Shown here piece by piece: positions 7,098-14,420 of a DNA stretch of 16,355 nucleotides; positions within the stretch are counted from its first letter, which is position 1, and each line of letters opens with the position of its first letter. Below the pieces are notes generated by a model. That model searched no databases. It was given only the letters and a program-made list of their open reading frames with translations, and was not told where the DNA came from. Source of the stretch: Gallionella sp. (GTDB taxonomy: Bacteria > Pseudomonadota > Gammaproteobacteria > Burkholderiales > Gallionellaceae); contig JADGRM010000015.1 in the NCBI GenBank assembly GCA_017880945.1, forward strand, positions 1 through 16,355, given 5' to 3'. Position numbers and translations under genes: made by a program.

Positions 7098-9374
7098 ATG
7101 AATTTAAAAACGCTGGCAGGGATGATCTTCCTGCTTTGTACCTTTCCTGCCTGGGCAATCGAGCCGTTCACCGTCAAAGATATCCGCGTCGAGGGCATTC
7201 AGCGTACCGAGGCCGGGACGGTGTTCAGTTATCTGCCCATCAAGGTTGGCGACACCATGGATGACCAGCAGGCAGCGGCGGCGATCCATGCCTTGTATGC
7301 CACCGGATTTTTCAAGGATGTGAAACTGAAAGCAGATCATGGCGTGTTGATCGTGCAGGTGCGCGAACGGCCTTCGATCGCGAGTATTGAAATCAATGGC
7401 GCCAAGGATTTTCCCAAGGATCAACTCAAGGAAAGCATGAAATTTGCGGGATTGGCCGAAGCGCGTATTTTCGACAAGGGTGCGCTGGACAAAGCAACAC
7501 AAGAGTTGAAACGCCAGTATGTCGCGCGTGGCAAATATGCGGTTAACGTGACGACCACCGTCACTGAGTTGGAACGCAATCGGGTCAGTATCGTGTTCAA
7601 TGTGGTGGAAGGCGAAGTTTCCAAAATTAAGCAGATCAATCTGATTGGCAATAAGGCCTACAAAGAAGCCGAGCTGCTGGATCTGATGAAACTCGGCACG
7701 CCAGGGTGGTTTGCCTGGTTCAGCAGCAACGACCAGTATTCCAAGCAAAAACTTTCAGCAGACATGGAAACGCTGCGTTCGTTCTATATGGACAACGGCT
7801 ACCTGGAATTCAATATTGATTCCACCCAGGTTTCGATCACACCGGACAAAAAGGATATCTATATCACCATCAACTTTACCGAGGGCGAAAAATATACCGT
7901 TGCCAAAGTGAGCGTGTCCGGTGATACGCCGATACCCAAAGAAGAAATCGAAAAGCTCATACAGGTGAAAGCAGGGGGTACCTTCTCGCGCAAGGCGTTG
8001 ACAGAAACCAGCAAGAAGATCGGTGAGCGTTTTGGGCAGGAGGGGTATGCCTTTGCCAACGTGAATGCGATTCCGGAAATCGACAAGGAAAAGCATCAGG
8101 TTTCTTTCAACTTTGTGGTGGACCCGGGCCAGCGCGTGTATATTCGCCGCATCAACATTGCGGGAAACAACAAAACCCGTGATGAAGTCATACGCCGCGA
8201 GTTCCGCCAGGTCGAAGGGGAGTGGTTCGATGTGGACAAGGTCAAAAAGTCCAAACAGCGCGTGGACAAACTTGATTTCTTTTCCGAGGTGAATATTGAG
8301 ACCCCGCCAGTGCAAGGCGCTACAGACCAAATGGATGTGAACGTATCTGTCAAGGAGAAATCGACCGGGAATGTGTCGGTGGGTGCGGGCTTTTCAAGTG
8401 GCGAAGGCCTTGTGCTAACCGGGGGTGTGACACAGTCCAATTTGTTCGGCAGCGGCAACTATTTGTCGACTCAAATCAACACCGGAAAGATCAATCAGAT
8501 CTACTCGGTTTCCTACACCAATCCTTATTTTACCGATGATGGCGTGAGTCGCGGTTTCGATGTATATAAACGCAACACCGATTCGCAAAGTACGGCAATC
8601 AGCCAATATTCATCCCATACATTGGGTGGCGGAGTACGTTTCGGCGTGCCGATAGGCGAGGATACGAGCATCAGTTACGGCATGGCGGTCGAAAGGACAC
8701 AATTGGGGTTGCTGGCGAACCCTCCGACCCGGTTGCTGCAATATGTCAATATTTTCGGCTCGGCCAACAATACCGTGTTGGGGACGATCGGTTGGGGCAG
8801 GGATAGCCGCGATAGTGCGATTTATACCACCGAGGGCATGGTGCAAAGGGCATCACTCGAAGTTGCCTTGCCGGTGTTCGATATACGTTATTACAAGCTG
8901 AGTTACCAGCATCAATGGTTTCATCCGGTGAACAGCGATATCACCCTGCTGTTAAATGGCGAGGCTGGTGTTGCAGGCGGTTATGACGGAAAACAAATGC
9001 CATTCTTCAAGAATTATTATGCCGGCGGTCCCGGTTCCGTTCGCGGCTATGACAGCAATTCACTTGGTCCGCGTGATTCGACGGGTGCAGTATTGGGTGG
9101 TCCGCGTCGCGTACTCGGTGGGGCGGAACTGTTGGCACCTTTCCCCGGGATGGGCAAGGAAAAATCCGTACGTCTGAGCGGATTTATCGATGCGGGCGCA
9201 ATCTATGGGCCTGGTGACCTGCCTGGCAGTGCCGGAATGCGCTATTCTGCAGGCGCGGCTGTTACCTGGATATCACCGGTTGGGCCGCTTAAATTTAGTT
9301 ATGCTGTACCGATCAATAAGCGCCCGGAGGACAAGTTGCAGAGATTCCAATTTACATTGGGTTCGGTGTTCTGA
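7098..9374 (+). CDS. bamA: Outer membrane protein assembly factor BamA
   Basis: BamA is the Omp85-family core of the BAM complex, which folds and inserts beta-barrel proteins in the outer membrane. The 758-residue protein has a signal peptide (about residues 1-20, ending in PAWA), followed by EPFTVKDIRVEGIQRTEAGTV, a typical POTRA 1 start. Four more POTRA domains extend to about residue 425, and a C-terminal 16-strand barrel completes it. The conserved barrel-lid motif VRGY occurs in GGPGSVRGYDSNSLGPRD (about residues 645-662). The final residue is phenylalanine, as required by the barrel-assembly signal. It starts just after rseP. The 224 bp downstream contain a tandem set of hairpin repeats that separates it from skp. 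Confidence 0.98.
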   Translation: MNLKTLAGMIFLLCTFPAWAIEPFTVKDIRVEGIQRTEAGTVFSYLPIKVGDTMDDQQAAAAIHALYATGFFKDVKLKADHGVLIVQVRERPSIASIEINGAKDFPKDQLKESMKFAGLAEARIFDKGALDKATQELKRQYVARGKYAVNVTTTVTELERNRVSIVFNVVEGEVSKIKQINLIGNKAYKEAELLDLMKLGTPGWFAWFSSNDQYSKQKLSADMETLRSFYMDNGYLEFNIDSTQVSITPDKKDIYITINFTEGEKYTVAKVSVSGDTPIPKEEIEKLIQVKAGGTFSRKALTETSKKIGERFGQEGYAFANVNAIPEIDKEKHQVSFNFVVDPGQRVYIRRINIAGNNKTRDEVIRREFRQVEGEWFDVDKVKKSKQRVDKLDFFSEVNIETPPVQGATDQMDVNVSVKEKSTGNVSVGAGFSSGEGLVLTGGVTQSNLFGSGNYLSTQINTGKINQIYSVSYTNPYFTDDGVSRGFDVYKRNTDSQSTAISQYSSHTLGGGVRFGVPIGEDTSISYGMAVERTQLGLLANPPTRLLQYVNIFGSANNTVLGTIGWGRDSRDSAIYTTEGMVQRASLEVALPVFDIRYYKLSYQHQWFHPVNSDITLLLNGEAGVAGGYDGKQMPFFKNYYAGGPGSVRGYDSNSLGPRDSTGAVLGGPRRVLGGAELLAPFPGMGKEKSVRLSGFIDAGAIYGPGDLPGSAGMRYSAGAAVTWISPVGPLKFSYAVPINKRPEDKLQRFQFTLGSVF

Positions 9375-9383
9375 TAGAACAAT

Positions 9384-9432
9384 TAGCCATTCGACTAGTA
9401 TGATAAAAGACATCATCCAAGTCGCTGGTTAT
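9384..9432 (+). repeat. Hairpin repeat, copy A (bamA-skp gap)
   Basis: A 49-bp imperfect palindrome. The outer stem pairs TAGCCA..CGACT with AGTCG.TGGTTA; the inner stem pairs ATGAT (9401-area) with ATCAT perfectly around a 7-nt loop AAAAGAC. It is the first of three copies in the gap after bamA; the next begins exactly 60 bp further on. The stems differ in sequence from those of the other copies yet remain paired, while the loop hardly changes. Confidence 0.85.
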
Positions 9433-9443
9433 GATGAAGCTAC

Positions 9444-9490
9444 TAAGCATTGGCTAAGCCAACAAAGAACGTTGGCAAGCCACTACTTAT
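9444..9490 (+). repeat. Hairpin repeat, copy B (bamA-skp gap)
   Basis: A 47-bp copy of the same hairpin. The outer stem pairs TAAG..TGGCT with AGCCA..CTTA, and the inner stem GCCAAC pairs perfectly with GTTGGC around the 7-nt loop AAAGAAC. It is preceded by GATGAAGCTAC, a flank also present in near-identical form (GATGAAACTAC) before the copy in the lpxB-rnhB gap, so the repeating unit is about 60 bp. It is the most diverged copy by sequence but the best paired. Confidence 0.85.
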
Positions 9491-9513
9491 GATGGAACGA
9501 CTGGTATAGCTAC

Positions 9514-9577
9514 TAGCCATCTGACTAACCCTGCAAAAGACGCTGGGCAAGTCATTGGTTATAGCCATTCGACTAGG
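9514..9577 (+). repeat. Hairpin repeat, copy C plus a truncated fourth left arm
   Basis: Copy C (9514-9562) pairs TAGCCA..TGACT with AGTCA.TGGTTA outside and CCCTGC with GCTGGG inside (one T-T mismatch) around loop AAAAGAC. Its last base is shared with a lone left arm, TAGCCATTCGACTAG (9562-9576), that has no matching right arm. The truncated arm ends just before the skp start region, so ATG codons at 9578 and 9581 come right after the repeat. Confidence 0.82.
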
Positions 9578-9598
9578 ATGATGTGGAGGTGGTGGATA

Positions 9599-10120
9599 AT
9601 GAAGACAATGATTAAAGCAGGGATATTGGCTGTGTTGCTGGGTATGGCAGCGGCTCAGGCTGCGGATTTCAAGGTGGGTGTGGTAGATACCGAGCGGGTA
9701 TTGCGCGAGTCTGCTCCTGCGGTAATGGCGGAAAATAAAATCGAAAAGGAATTTTCCGGGCGTGATCAGGAAATCAAGAAGCTGGTGAAGCAGGCAAAAG
9801 AGCTGCAAGTTCTGCTGGAGAAAGAAGACTCGAAGTTTTCGGATGCCGATCGCCGCAACAAGGAACGCGAATTGACCACCATGAACTCGGAGTTGCAACG
9901 CATGCAGCGTGAATTTCGCGAGGATCTGAACATGCGCAAGAACGAAGAATTGGCCATCGTGCTGGAACAGGCCAACAAGGCAATTCAGGCGATTGCAGAA
10001 ACGGACAAGTACGACCTGATCTTGCAGGAGGCGGTGTATCGCAATCCAAAAATTGACATCACCGATAGGGTGATCAAGCATCTTGCCGAGAGTAAAGCCG
10101 ATAGCAAGGCCGGCAAATAA
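9599..10120 (+). CDS. skp: Periplasmic chaperone Skp/OmpH
   Basis: Skp is a trimeric periplasmic chaperone that holds unfolded outer-membrane proteins on their way to BamA. The 173-residue product has a clear signal peptide, MKTMIKAGILAVLLGMAAAQA, cleaved probably before ADFKVG, followed by the family's VGVVDTERVLRESAPA strand and turn. A long, highly charged alpha-helical region (about residues 45-135, rich in K, E, Q and R) forms the coiled-coil tentacles, and a final strand segment YDLILQEAVYR closes the body domain. I chose ATG 9599, with GGAGG (9585-9589) upstream; in-frame ATGs at 9578 and 9581 would put a Trp-rich stretch ahead of the signal peptide. Its place between bamA and lpxD is the conserved one. 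Confidence 0.95.
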   Translation: MKTMIKAGILAVLLGMAAAQAADFKVGVVDTERVLRESAPAVMAENKIEKEFSGRDQEIKKLVKQAKELQVLLEKEDSKFSDADRRNKERELTTMNSELQRMQREFREDLNMRKNEELAIVLEQANKAIQAIAETDKYDLILQEAVYRNPKIDITDRVIKHLAESKADSKAGK

Positions 10121-10134
10121 ACAGAATCGCCAGC

Positions 10135-11172
10135 ATGACAGATTCCTACAGATTGTCCGAGATCGCGGCGCATTTGGGCGGGCGCGTGTTGGGTGATGCC
10201 GGGGTGCGCATATCCCAGATCGCAACGCTGGAAAAAGCGCAACCGGATCAAATCAGTTTTCTCACCAACAGCAAATATCGTGCACAGCTTGCCAGCACCC
10301 AGGCCGGTGCAGTGATCCTTGGCGAAGCGGATGCGGACGCGACCGGGTTGCCGCGCATCATCTCGGATAACGCCTACGCGTATTTCGCCAGGGTTTCGGC
10401 CTTGCTGAATCCTTTGCCTGAAGCCAAGCCCGGGATACATCCCGGTGCGTTCATCGGCGCGGGTGCTGCGATAGATGCGACTGCCAGCATCGCTGCGACT
10501 GCCGTGATCGGCGAGGGCGCCAGGATAGGGGCGTACAGCGTGGTTGGCGCGGGCTGCTGCATCGGAGCGAATGTGGTCATCGGCAGCCATGCGCGCCTGT
10601 ATCCGCGAGTGGTGATTTATCACGGCTGCGTGATAGGCGATAATCTGATCGCGCATTCCGGCGCGGTGATCGGATCGGATGGATTCGGTTTTGCGATGGA
10701 TGCGGGCCGCTGGATCAAGATCCAGCAAATCGGCCGGGTGGTGATCGGCAATGATGTCGAGATCGGCGCGAACACGACTATCGATCGCGGCGCGCTGGAT
10801 GACACGGTGATCGAGGACGGCGTGAAGCTGGACAACCAGATCCAGGTGGCGCATAACGTGCGCATCGGCGCGCACACCGCGATCGCCGGGTGTGTCGGCA
10901 TCGCGGGCAGCACCACCATCGGGCGATACTGCCGGATCGGCGGCAGCGCGGGGATACTGGGGCATTTGCAAATTGCGGATCATGTGGAAATCGCGGCGTT
11001 CACGCTGATCGGGAAGTCTATCCGCGAAGCAGGTTCCTACGCCGCCATTTTCCCGTTTTCCAGGAGCGAAGATTGGCGCAAGAACACCGTTCATCTGCGT
11101 CATCTGGACGAACTGGTGCAGCGTGTCAAGACTTTGGAACAAGAGCTTAAAGCCATCAATTTGAAAAATTGA
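10135..11172 (+). CDS. lpxD: UDP-3-O-(3-hydroxyacyl)glucosamine N-acyltransferase
   Basis: LpxD adds the second 3-hydroxyacyl chain to UDP-3-O-acyl-glucosamine in lipid A synthesis, using acyl-ACP. The 345-residue product has an N-terminal uridine-binding domain (about residues 1-100) and then a long left-handed parallel beta-helix of hexapeptide repeats ([IVL]-G-x4 pattern, residues about 105-310), ending in a short coiled-coil-like helix. The catalytic histidine is H240 in QVAHNVRIGAHT, matching the known position in the family. The HSGAVIGSDGFGFA segment is also conserved. It begins 14 bp after skp and is followed by fabZ and lpxA, the standard order. Confidence 0.97.
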   Translation: MTDSYRLSEIAAHLGGRVLGDAGVRISQIATLEKAQPDQISFLTNSKYRAQLASTQAGAVILGEADADATGLPRIISDNAYAYFARVSALLNPLPEAKPGIHPGAFIGAGAAIDATASIAATAVIGEGARIGAYSVVGAGCCIGANVVIGSHARLYPRVVIYHGCVIGDNLIAHSGAVIGSDGFGFAMDAGRWIKIQQIGRVVIGNDVEIGANTTIDRGALDDTVIEDGVKLDNQIQVAHNVRIGAHTAIAGCVGIAGSTTIGRYCRIGGSAGILGHLQIADHVEIAAFTLIGKSIREAGSYAAIFPFSRSEDWRKNTVHLRHLDELVQRVKTLEQELKAINLKN

Positions 11173-11200
11173 AACGGGCATCACTTAAAAGGAAAGACCG

Positions 11201-11650
11201 ATGAGCATACAGATGGATATAAATGAAATCACCAAACTTCTCCCGCACCGCTATCCGTTTTTGTTGATAGACCGCGTGCTGTCGATGGAACCCGACAAGA
11301 GCATCGTGGCGCTGAAAAATGTGACCATCAACGAACCGTTTTTTCCGGGACACTATCCGCACTACCCGGTGATGCCCGGCGTGCTGATCATCGAGGCGAT
11401 GGCACAAGCCGCCGCGCTGTTGTCGTTCAAATCCATGGGTGCAGGAGCGAACGAAAAATCGGTGTATTATTTTGCCGGCATCGACGGTGCGCGATTCAAG
11501 CGCCCAATCAGCCCCGGCGATCAAATGATCATCAAGGTGTCACTCATCCGCAGTATGCGCGGCCTGTTCAAATTCAGCGCGGTCGTCGAAGTGGATGGGC
11601 AACTGGCCGCCGAAGCGGAGCTGATGTGCACAGTAAAAGCGGTTCCATAA
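11201..11650 (+). CDS. fabZ: 3-hydroxyacyl-[ACP] dehydratase FabZ
   Basis: FabZ dehydrates 3-hydroxyacyl-ACP in fatty acid elongation and competes with the Lpx acyltransferases for the same 3-hydroxyacyl-ACP pool, which explains its position within the lpx cluster. The 149-residue hot-dog-fold protein has the conserved LLPHRYPFLLIDRV start, the FFPGHYP motif with catalytic H51, and PVMPGVLIIEAMAQAAALL with catalytic E65. ATG 11201 follows AAAAGGAAAG; a second in-frame ATG four codons later is possible and would hardly change the enzyme. The stop codon overlaps the lpxA start (TAATG). Confidence 0.97.
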   Translation: MSIQMDINEITKLLPHRYPFLLIDRVLSMEPDKSIVALKNVTINEPFFPGHYPHYPVMPGVLIIEAMAQAAALLSFKSMGAGANEKSVYYFAGIDGARFKRPISPGDQMIIKVSLIRSMRGLFKFSAVVEVDGQLAAEAELMCTVKAVP

Positions 11651-12420
11651 TGCGCCATCCCACTGCCATCATTCACCCGAATGCCAGTCTTGCCGATGAC
11701 GTCGAGGTGGGCGCGTATACCATTATCGGCGAGCATGTCGAGATAGCTTCGGGAACCTGGATCGGACCTCATGTTGTAATCGAGGGGCACACTCGCATTG
11801 GTAAAGCCAATCGCATCTTTCAGTTTTGCTCGGTAGGCGCAATACCACAAGACAAGAAATATGCGGGTGAGCCTACGCGCCTGGAGATTGGCGATAACAA
11901 CACTATCCGCGAATTTTGCACCCTCAATACGGGTACGGTTCAGGATATTGGCGTCACACGCATAGGTAGTGACAATTGGATCATGGCTTACGTACATGTG
12001 GCGCACGACTGCCAGATTGGCAGCCACACCATCATGGCTAATGGAGCGACTCTGGGTGGCCACGTGCATGTGGGTGACTGGGTATTTCTGGGCGGACTGT
12101 CCGGCGTGCATCAGTTTGTGCGTATCGGCGCACACGCGATGACCGGTTTTCAAACACGCTTGTCGCAGGATCTGCCACCCTATGTTACCGCAGCCGACAA
12201 TCCGGCTGTGGCACACGGCATCAACTCGGAAGGTTTGAAGCGGCGCGGATTTTCCGGCGAGTCCATCATGGCGATCAAGCGGGCTTACAAAACGCTGTAT
12301 AAATCCGGTCTAGGCTTCGAGGAAGCCAAAGCCGCGATCCAGTCGCAAGCGGCGGAGCATGCCGAGTTGCAGCCGCTGGCAGATTTCCTCGCCGCAACAA
12401 CGCGCGGCATCATTCGTTAA
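11650..12420 (+). CDS. lpxA: UDP-N-acetylglucosamine acyltransferase
   Basis: LpxA performs the first step of lipid A synthesis, moving a 3-hydroxyacyl chain from ACP to the 3-OH of UDP-GlcNAc. The 256-residue product (family about 255-265) begins HPTAIIHPNASLADDVEVGAY and consists mostly of hexapeptide repeats forming a beta-helix, with a helical C-terminal part (GFSGESIMAIKRAYKTLYKSG). The catalytic histidine is H119 in YVHVAHDCQIG. The GLSGVHQFVRIGAHAMTG block is also typical. ATG 11650 overlaps the fabZ stop; a GTG at 11626 would lie inside fabZ and add nothing conserved. A MITE-like repeat begins right after its stop codon. Confidence 0.97.
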   Translation: MRHPTAIIHPNASLADDVEVGAYTIIGEHVEIASGTWIGPHVVIEGHTRIGKANRIFQFCSVGAIPQDKKYAGEPTRLEIGDNNTIREFCTLNTGTVQDIGVTRIGSDNWIMAYVHVAHDCQIGSHTIMANGATLGGHVHVGDWVFLGGLSGVHQFVRIGAHAMTGFQTRLSQDLPPYVTAADNPAVAHGINSEGLKRRGFSGESIMAIKRAYKTLYKSGLGFEEAKAAIQSQAAEHAELQPLADFLAATTRGIIR

Positions 12421-12421
12421 C

Positions 12422-12564
12422 AAAGACCTCTGCACCACTACTGCGCTTGGTTATACTTCGTCAAAAAGTGGCTCGAAATCGTCATGTATAAACACATACA
12501 TTCCGGTTTTTCGCCCCTTTTTTCCTCGTCTAACCTGCGCTCGCTACGTTGTGCAGAGGCCTTT
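12422..12564. mobile_element. 143-bp MITE-like element with IS5-family-like ends
   Basis: Terminal inverted repeats of 17 bp (12422-12438 and 12548-12564; AAAGRCCTCTGCAC and so on) agree at 15 of 17 positions. The interior encodes no protein but has a small hairpin (ATGTAT, six bases, ATACAT) near the middle. The ends resemble the RACCTYTGCACAA terminal repeats I associate with some IS5-family insertion sequences, so this is probably a non-autonomous derivative. TTAA occurs on both sides (12417-12420 and 12563-12566) and may be a target duplication, although the element ends are not quite symmetrical to it. It sits between the lpxA stop codon and lpxB without harming either gene. Confidence 0.75.
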
Positions 12565-12579
12565 AAATAGGTTATTTAA

Positions 12580-13734
12580 ATGCCGCAAAAAAAAATCACA
12601 GTGGGTATCGTCGCGGGCGAAGCATCCGGCGATCTGCTCGGCAGCCACTTGATGACAGCCCTGAAAGCAGCACGTCCCGATCTGAAGTTCGTGGGTATCG
12701 GCGGACCCAGGATGAAATCCGCCGGTATGGAAGTTTTGTTCCCGATGGAAAAGCTTGCGGTGCTCGGCTACGTTGATGTGCTGCGTCACTATCTCGAGAT
12801 TGTCGGCATTCGCCGCAAATTGCGAGCTTACTTTCTGGCTAATCGCCCGGATTTGTTCATTGCGGTAGACGCGCCGGATTTCAATCTCGGTCTGGAACTC
12901 GCGCTCAAGCAGCAAGGCATTCCAACCATCCACTACGTCAGTCCTTCAATATGGGCGTGGCGCGGCGAACGCATCCACAAGATCAAGCGTGCGGTTACGC
13001 ACATGCTGGCGCTGTTTCCGCACGAGTCCAAGATCTACCAGCAAGCCGGTGTGCCGGTGGATTATGTCGGACATCCACTTGCAGATATGTTGCCGGAGCA
13101 ACCGAAACGTGCCGAGATGCGCGAGTCGATGCGCATCCCGCTGAAAGCAAGAGTGTTCGCATTTCTTCCCGGCAGTCGCCAGAGCGAAGTCAAATATCTT
13201 GCGCACACCTATATTGAAACTGCCAAACTGATCTTGCAGCGTCTGCCGGATGCACGCTTTCTGGTGCCGCTGGTGAGCCGTGAAACCCGCGGGATTTTCG
13301 AGCAGGCTCTTTATGATTGCGATGCGCAGGAATTGCCGATCACCATGCTGTTCGGACATGCGCAGGATGCGATGATCGTTGCCGATGGCGTATTGGTCGC
13401 TTCGGGGACCGCCACGCTGGAAGCGGCATTGCTCAAGCGACCGATGGTGATCACCTATCGCATGCCGGCGTTGTCGTGGTGGTTGATGAAACGCAAACGT
13501 TATCAACCGTACGCAGGCTTGCCTAACATTTTGTGCGAACGATTCGTCGTGCCGGAATTGATGCAGGAAGATGCCACGCCGGAGAATCTCACCCAGGCGC
13601 TGCTCAATCTGGTCAACGACAAAAATGCGGTCGCACAGCTGGAGCAGACATTCACCGAACTGCATCTGTCGCTACGCCAGAACACCGCGCAGAAAGCGGC
13701 TGCGGCCATCCTGCCGTATTTGCCAACCACATAA
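12580..13734 (+). CDS. lpxB: Lipid-A-disaccharide synthase
   Basis: LpxB is a membrane-associated GT19 glycosyltransferase that joins UDP-2,3-diacylglucosamine and lipid X to form the lipid A disaccharide. The 384-residue product starts with the sugar-nucleotide motif VGIVAGEASGDLLGSHLM (residues 8-25), then VDAPDFNLGLE (about 88-98), YVSPSIWAWRGERI (about 120-133), FPHESKIYQ, and the C-terminal domain motifs LPGSRQSEV and SGTATLEAALLKRPMVITYR. Length and all blocks fit the family. ATG 12580 lies 15 bp after the MITE-like element; its ribosome binding site is weak (AGG in TAGGTTATT), so the inserted element may have altered the original lpxA-lpxB coupling. Confidence 0.97.
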   Translation: MPQKKITVGIVAGEASGDLLGSHLMTALKAARPDLKFVGIGGPRMKSAGMEVLFPMEKLAVLGYVDVLRHYLEIVGIRRKLRAYFLANRPDLFIAVDAPDFNLGLELALKQQGIPTIHYVSPSIWAWRGERIHKIKRAVTHMLALFPHESKIYQQAGVPVDYVGHPLADMLPEQPKRAEMRESMRIPLKARVFAFLPGSRQSEVKYLAHTYIETAKLILQRLPDARFLVPLVSRETRGIFEQALYDCDAQELPITMLFGHAQDAMIVADGVLVASGTATLEAALLKRPMVITYRMPALSWWLMKRKRYQPYAGLPNILCERFVVPELMQEDATPENLTQALLNLVNDKNAVAQLEQTFTELHLSLRQNTAQKAAAAILPYLPTT

Positions 13735-13736
13735 AT

Positions 13737-13829
13737 CCCCTCGCCCGCTTGATGAAACTACTAGCCATTCGACTAAGCTGGCAAACAACGCCAACCAAGT
13801 CACTGGTTATGCGGGATAAGGGCTAGGGG
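13737..13829. repeat. C-rich/G-rich palindrome framing a hairpin repeat (lpxB-rnhB gap)
   Basis: CCCCT (13737-13741) and CCCGC (13744-13748) on the left face GCGGG (13811-13815) and AGGGG (13825-13829) on the right, so the two halves can pair around the hairpin copy inside. The G-rich right half continues into GAGAGGG, which is also the only plausible ribosome binding site of rnhB. The arrangement suggests one palindromic repeat inserted in, or carried by, another. Confidence 0.6.
13762..13810 (+). repeat. Hairpin repeat, copy D (lpxB-rnhB gap)
   Basis: A 49-bp copy of the same hairpin found three times after bamA, about 4.3 kb away. The left arm TAGCCATTCGACTA is identical to that of copy A. 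The outer stem pairs with AGTCACTGGTTA, and the inner stem TGGC pairs with GCCA around the 7-nt loop AAACAAC. Its 5' flank GATGAAACTAC matches that of copy B (one base different), which defines a repeat unit of about 60 bp. Confidence 0.85.
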
Positions 13830-13868
13830 AGAGGGAAAATCATTCAATCTACCATCCTGATCTGCGGC

Positions 13869-14420
13869 GTGGATGAAGCCGGGCGAGGCCCCTTGGCCGG
13901 TCCGGTCAGTGCGGCAGCGGTGATACTCGACCCGGACTATCCCATCGCCGGCTTGGCCGACTCAAAAAAACTCTCCGAACGGCAACGCGACCTGCTCGCC
14001 CCCGTCATCCGCGAACGCGCATTGGCATGGGCGGTCGCCTACGCCGATGTCGGCGAAATTGACCAGCTCAATATCCTGCAAGCCACGCTGCTGGCGATGC
14101 GCCGCGCCGTGCTGGCCTTGCATATCCAGCCGCAGCAAGTGCTGGTGGACGGCTTGTATTGCCCTCAGACCGGCATTCCCAGCCAGGCAATCGTGAAGGG
14201 TGACAGCAAGGTGGCCGCGATTTCCGCCGCTTCTATCTTGGCTAAGACCGCGCGTGACGCGCTGATGCTGCAACTGCATGAACAATATCCGCGCTACGGA
14301 TTCGCCGACCACAAAGGCTACCCCACTGCCGCGCATCTCGCCGCGTTGCGCGAACATGGCGTGTCGGCTGTGCACCGCAAGAGTTTCAGGCCGGTGCGTG
14401 AGCTGCTGTCTCCTCGCTAG
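13869..14420 (+). CDS. rnhB: Ribonuclease HII (5' end uncertain, no ordinary start codon)
   Basis: RNase HII cuts RNA in RNA-DNA hybrids and removes misincorporated ribonucleotides from DNA. The catalytic DEAGRGPLAGP motif, the second aspartate in LVDGLYCP, and KGDSKVAAISAASILAKTARD are all present, and the C-terminus is complete. The coordinate given is the first canonical start, GTG 13869, but this encodes the valine directly before the catalytic aspartate and would remove the first beta-strand. The frame is open upstream back to a TAG at 13824-13826 and reads ...IIQSTILICGV, which is the expected N-terminal strand. It contains no ATG, GTG or TTG. The only good ribosome binding site, GGGGAGAGGG (13826-13835), fits an ATC at 13839 or ATT at 13842. 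Translation probably starts at a rare codon there, giving about 192 residues. Confidence 0.9.
   Translation: MDEAGRGPLAGPVSAAAVILDPDYPIAGLADSKKLSERQRDLLAPVIRERALAWAVAYADVGEIDQLNILQATLLAMRRAVLALHIQPQQVLVDGLYCPQTGIPSQAIVKGDSKVAAISAASILAKTARDALMLQLHEQYPRYGFADHKGYPTAAHLAALREHGVSAVHRKSFRPVRELLSPR

Noticed and set aside
9384..9577. CRISPR array
   Set aside because: The units are not identical, there are no unique spacers of constant length, and no cas genes are nearby; the units fold as hairpins with changing stems.
9384..9577. attC cassette sites, because the hairpins end in GGTTAT
   Set aside because: They lack the GTTRRRY/RYYYAAC box pair and have no cassette genes between them; the real attC-like sites at the right edge look different.
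9578..9598. ATG 9578 or 9581 as the skp start
   Set aside because: They would put MMWRWWI in front of a complete signal peptide, and a GGAGG is well placed for ATG 9599.
9985..11184. A 399-codon open frame on the - strand opposite lpxD
   Set aside because: It mirrors the hexapeptide-repeat periodicity of lpxD and has no family features of its own.
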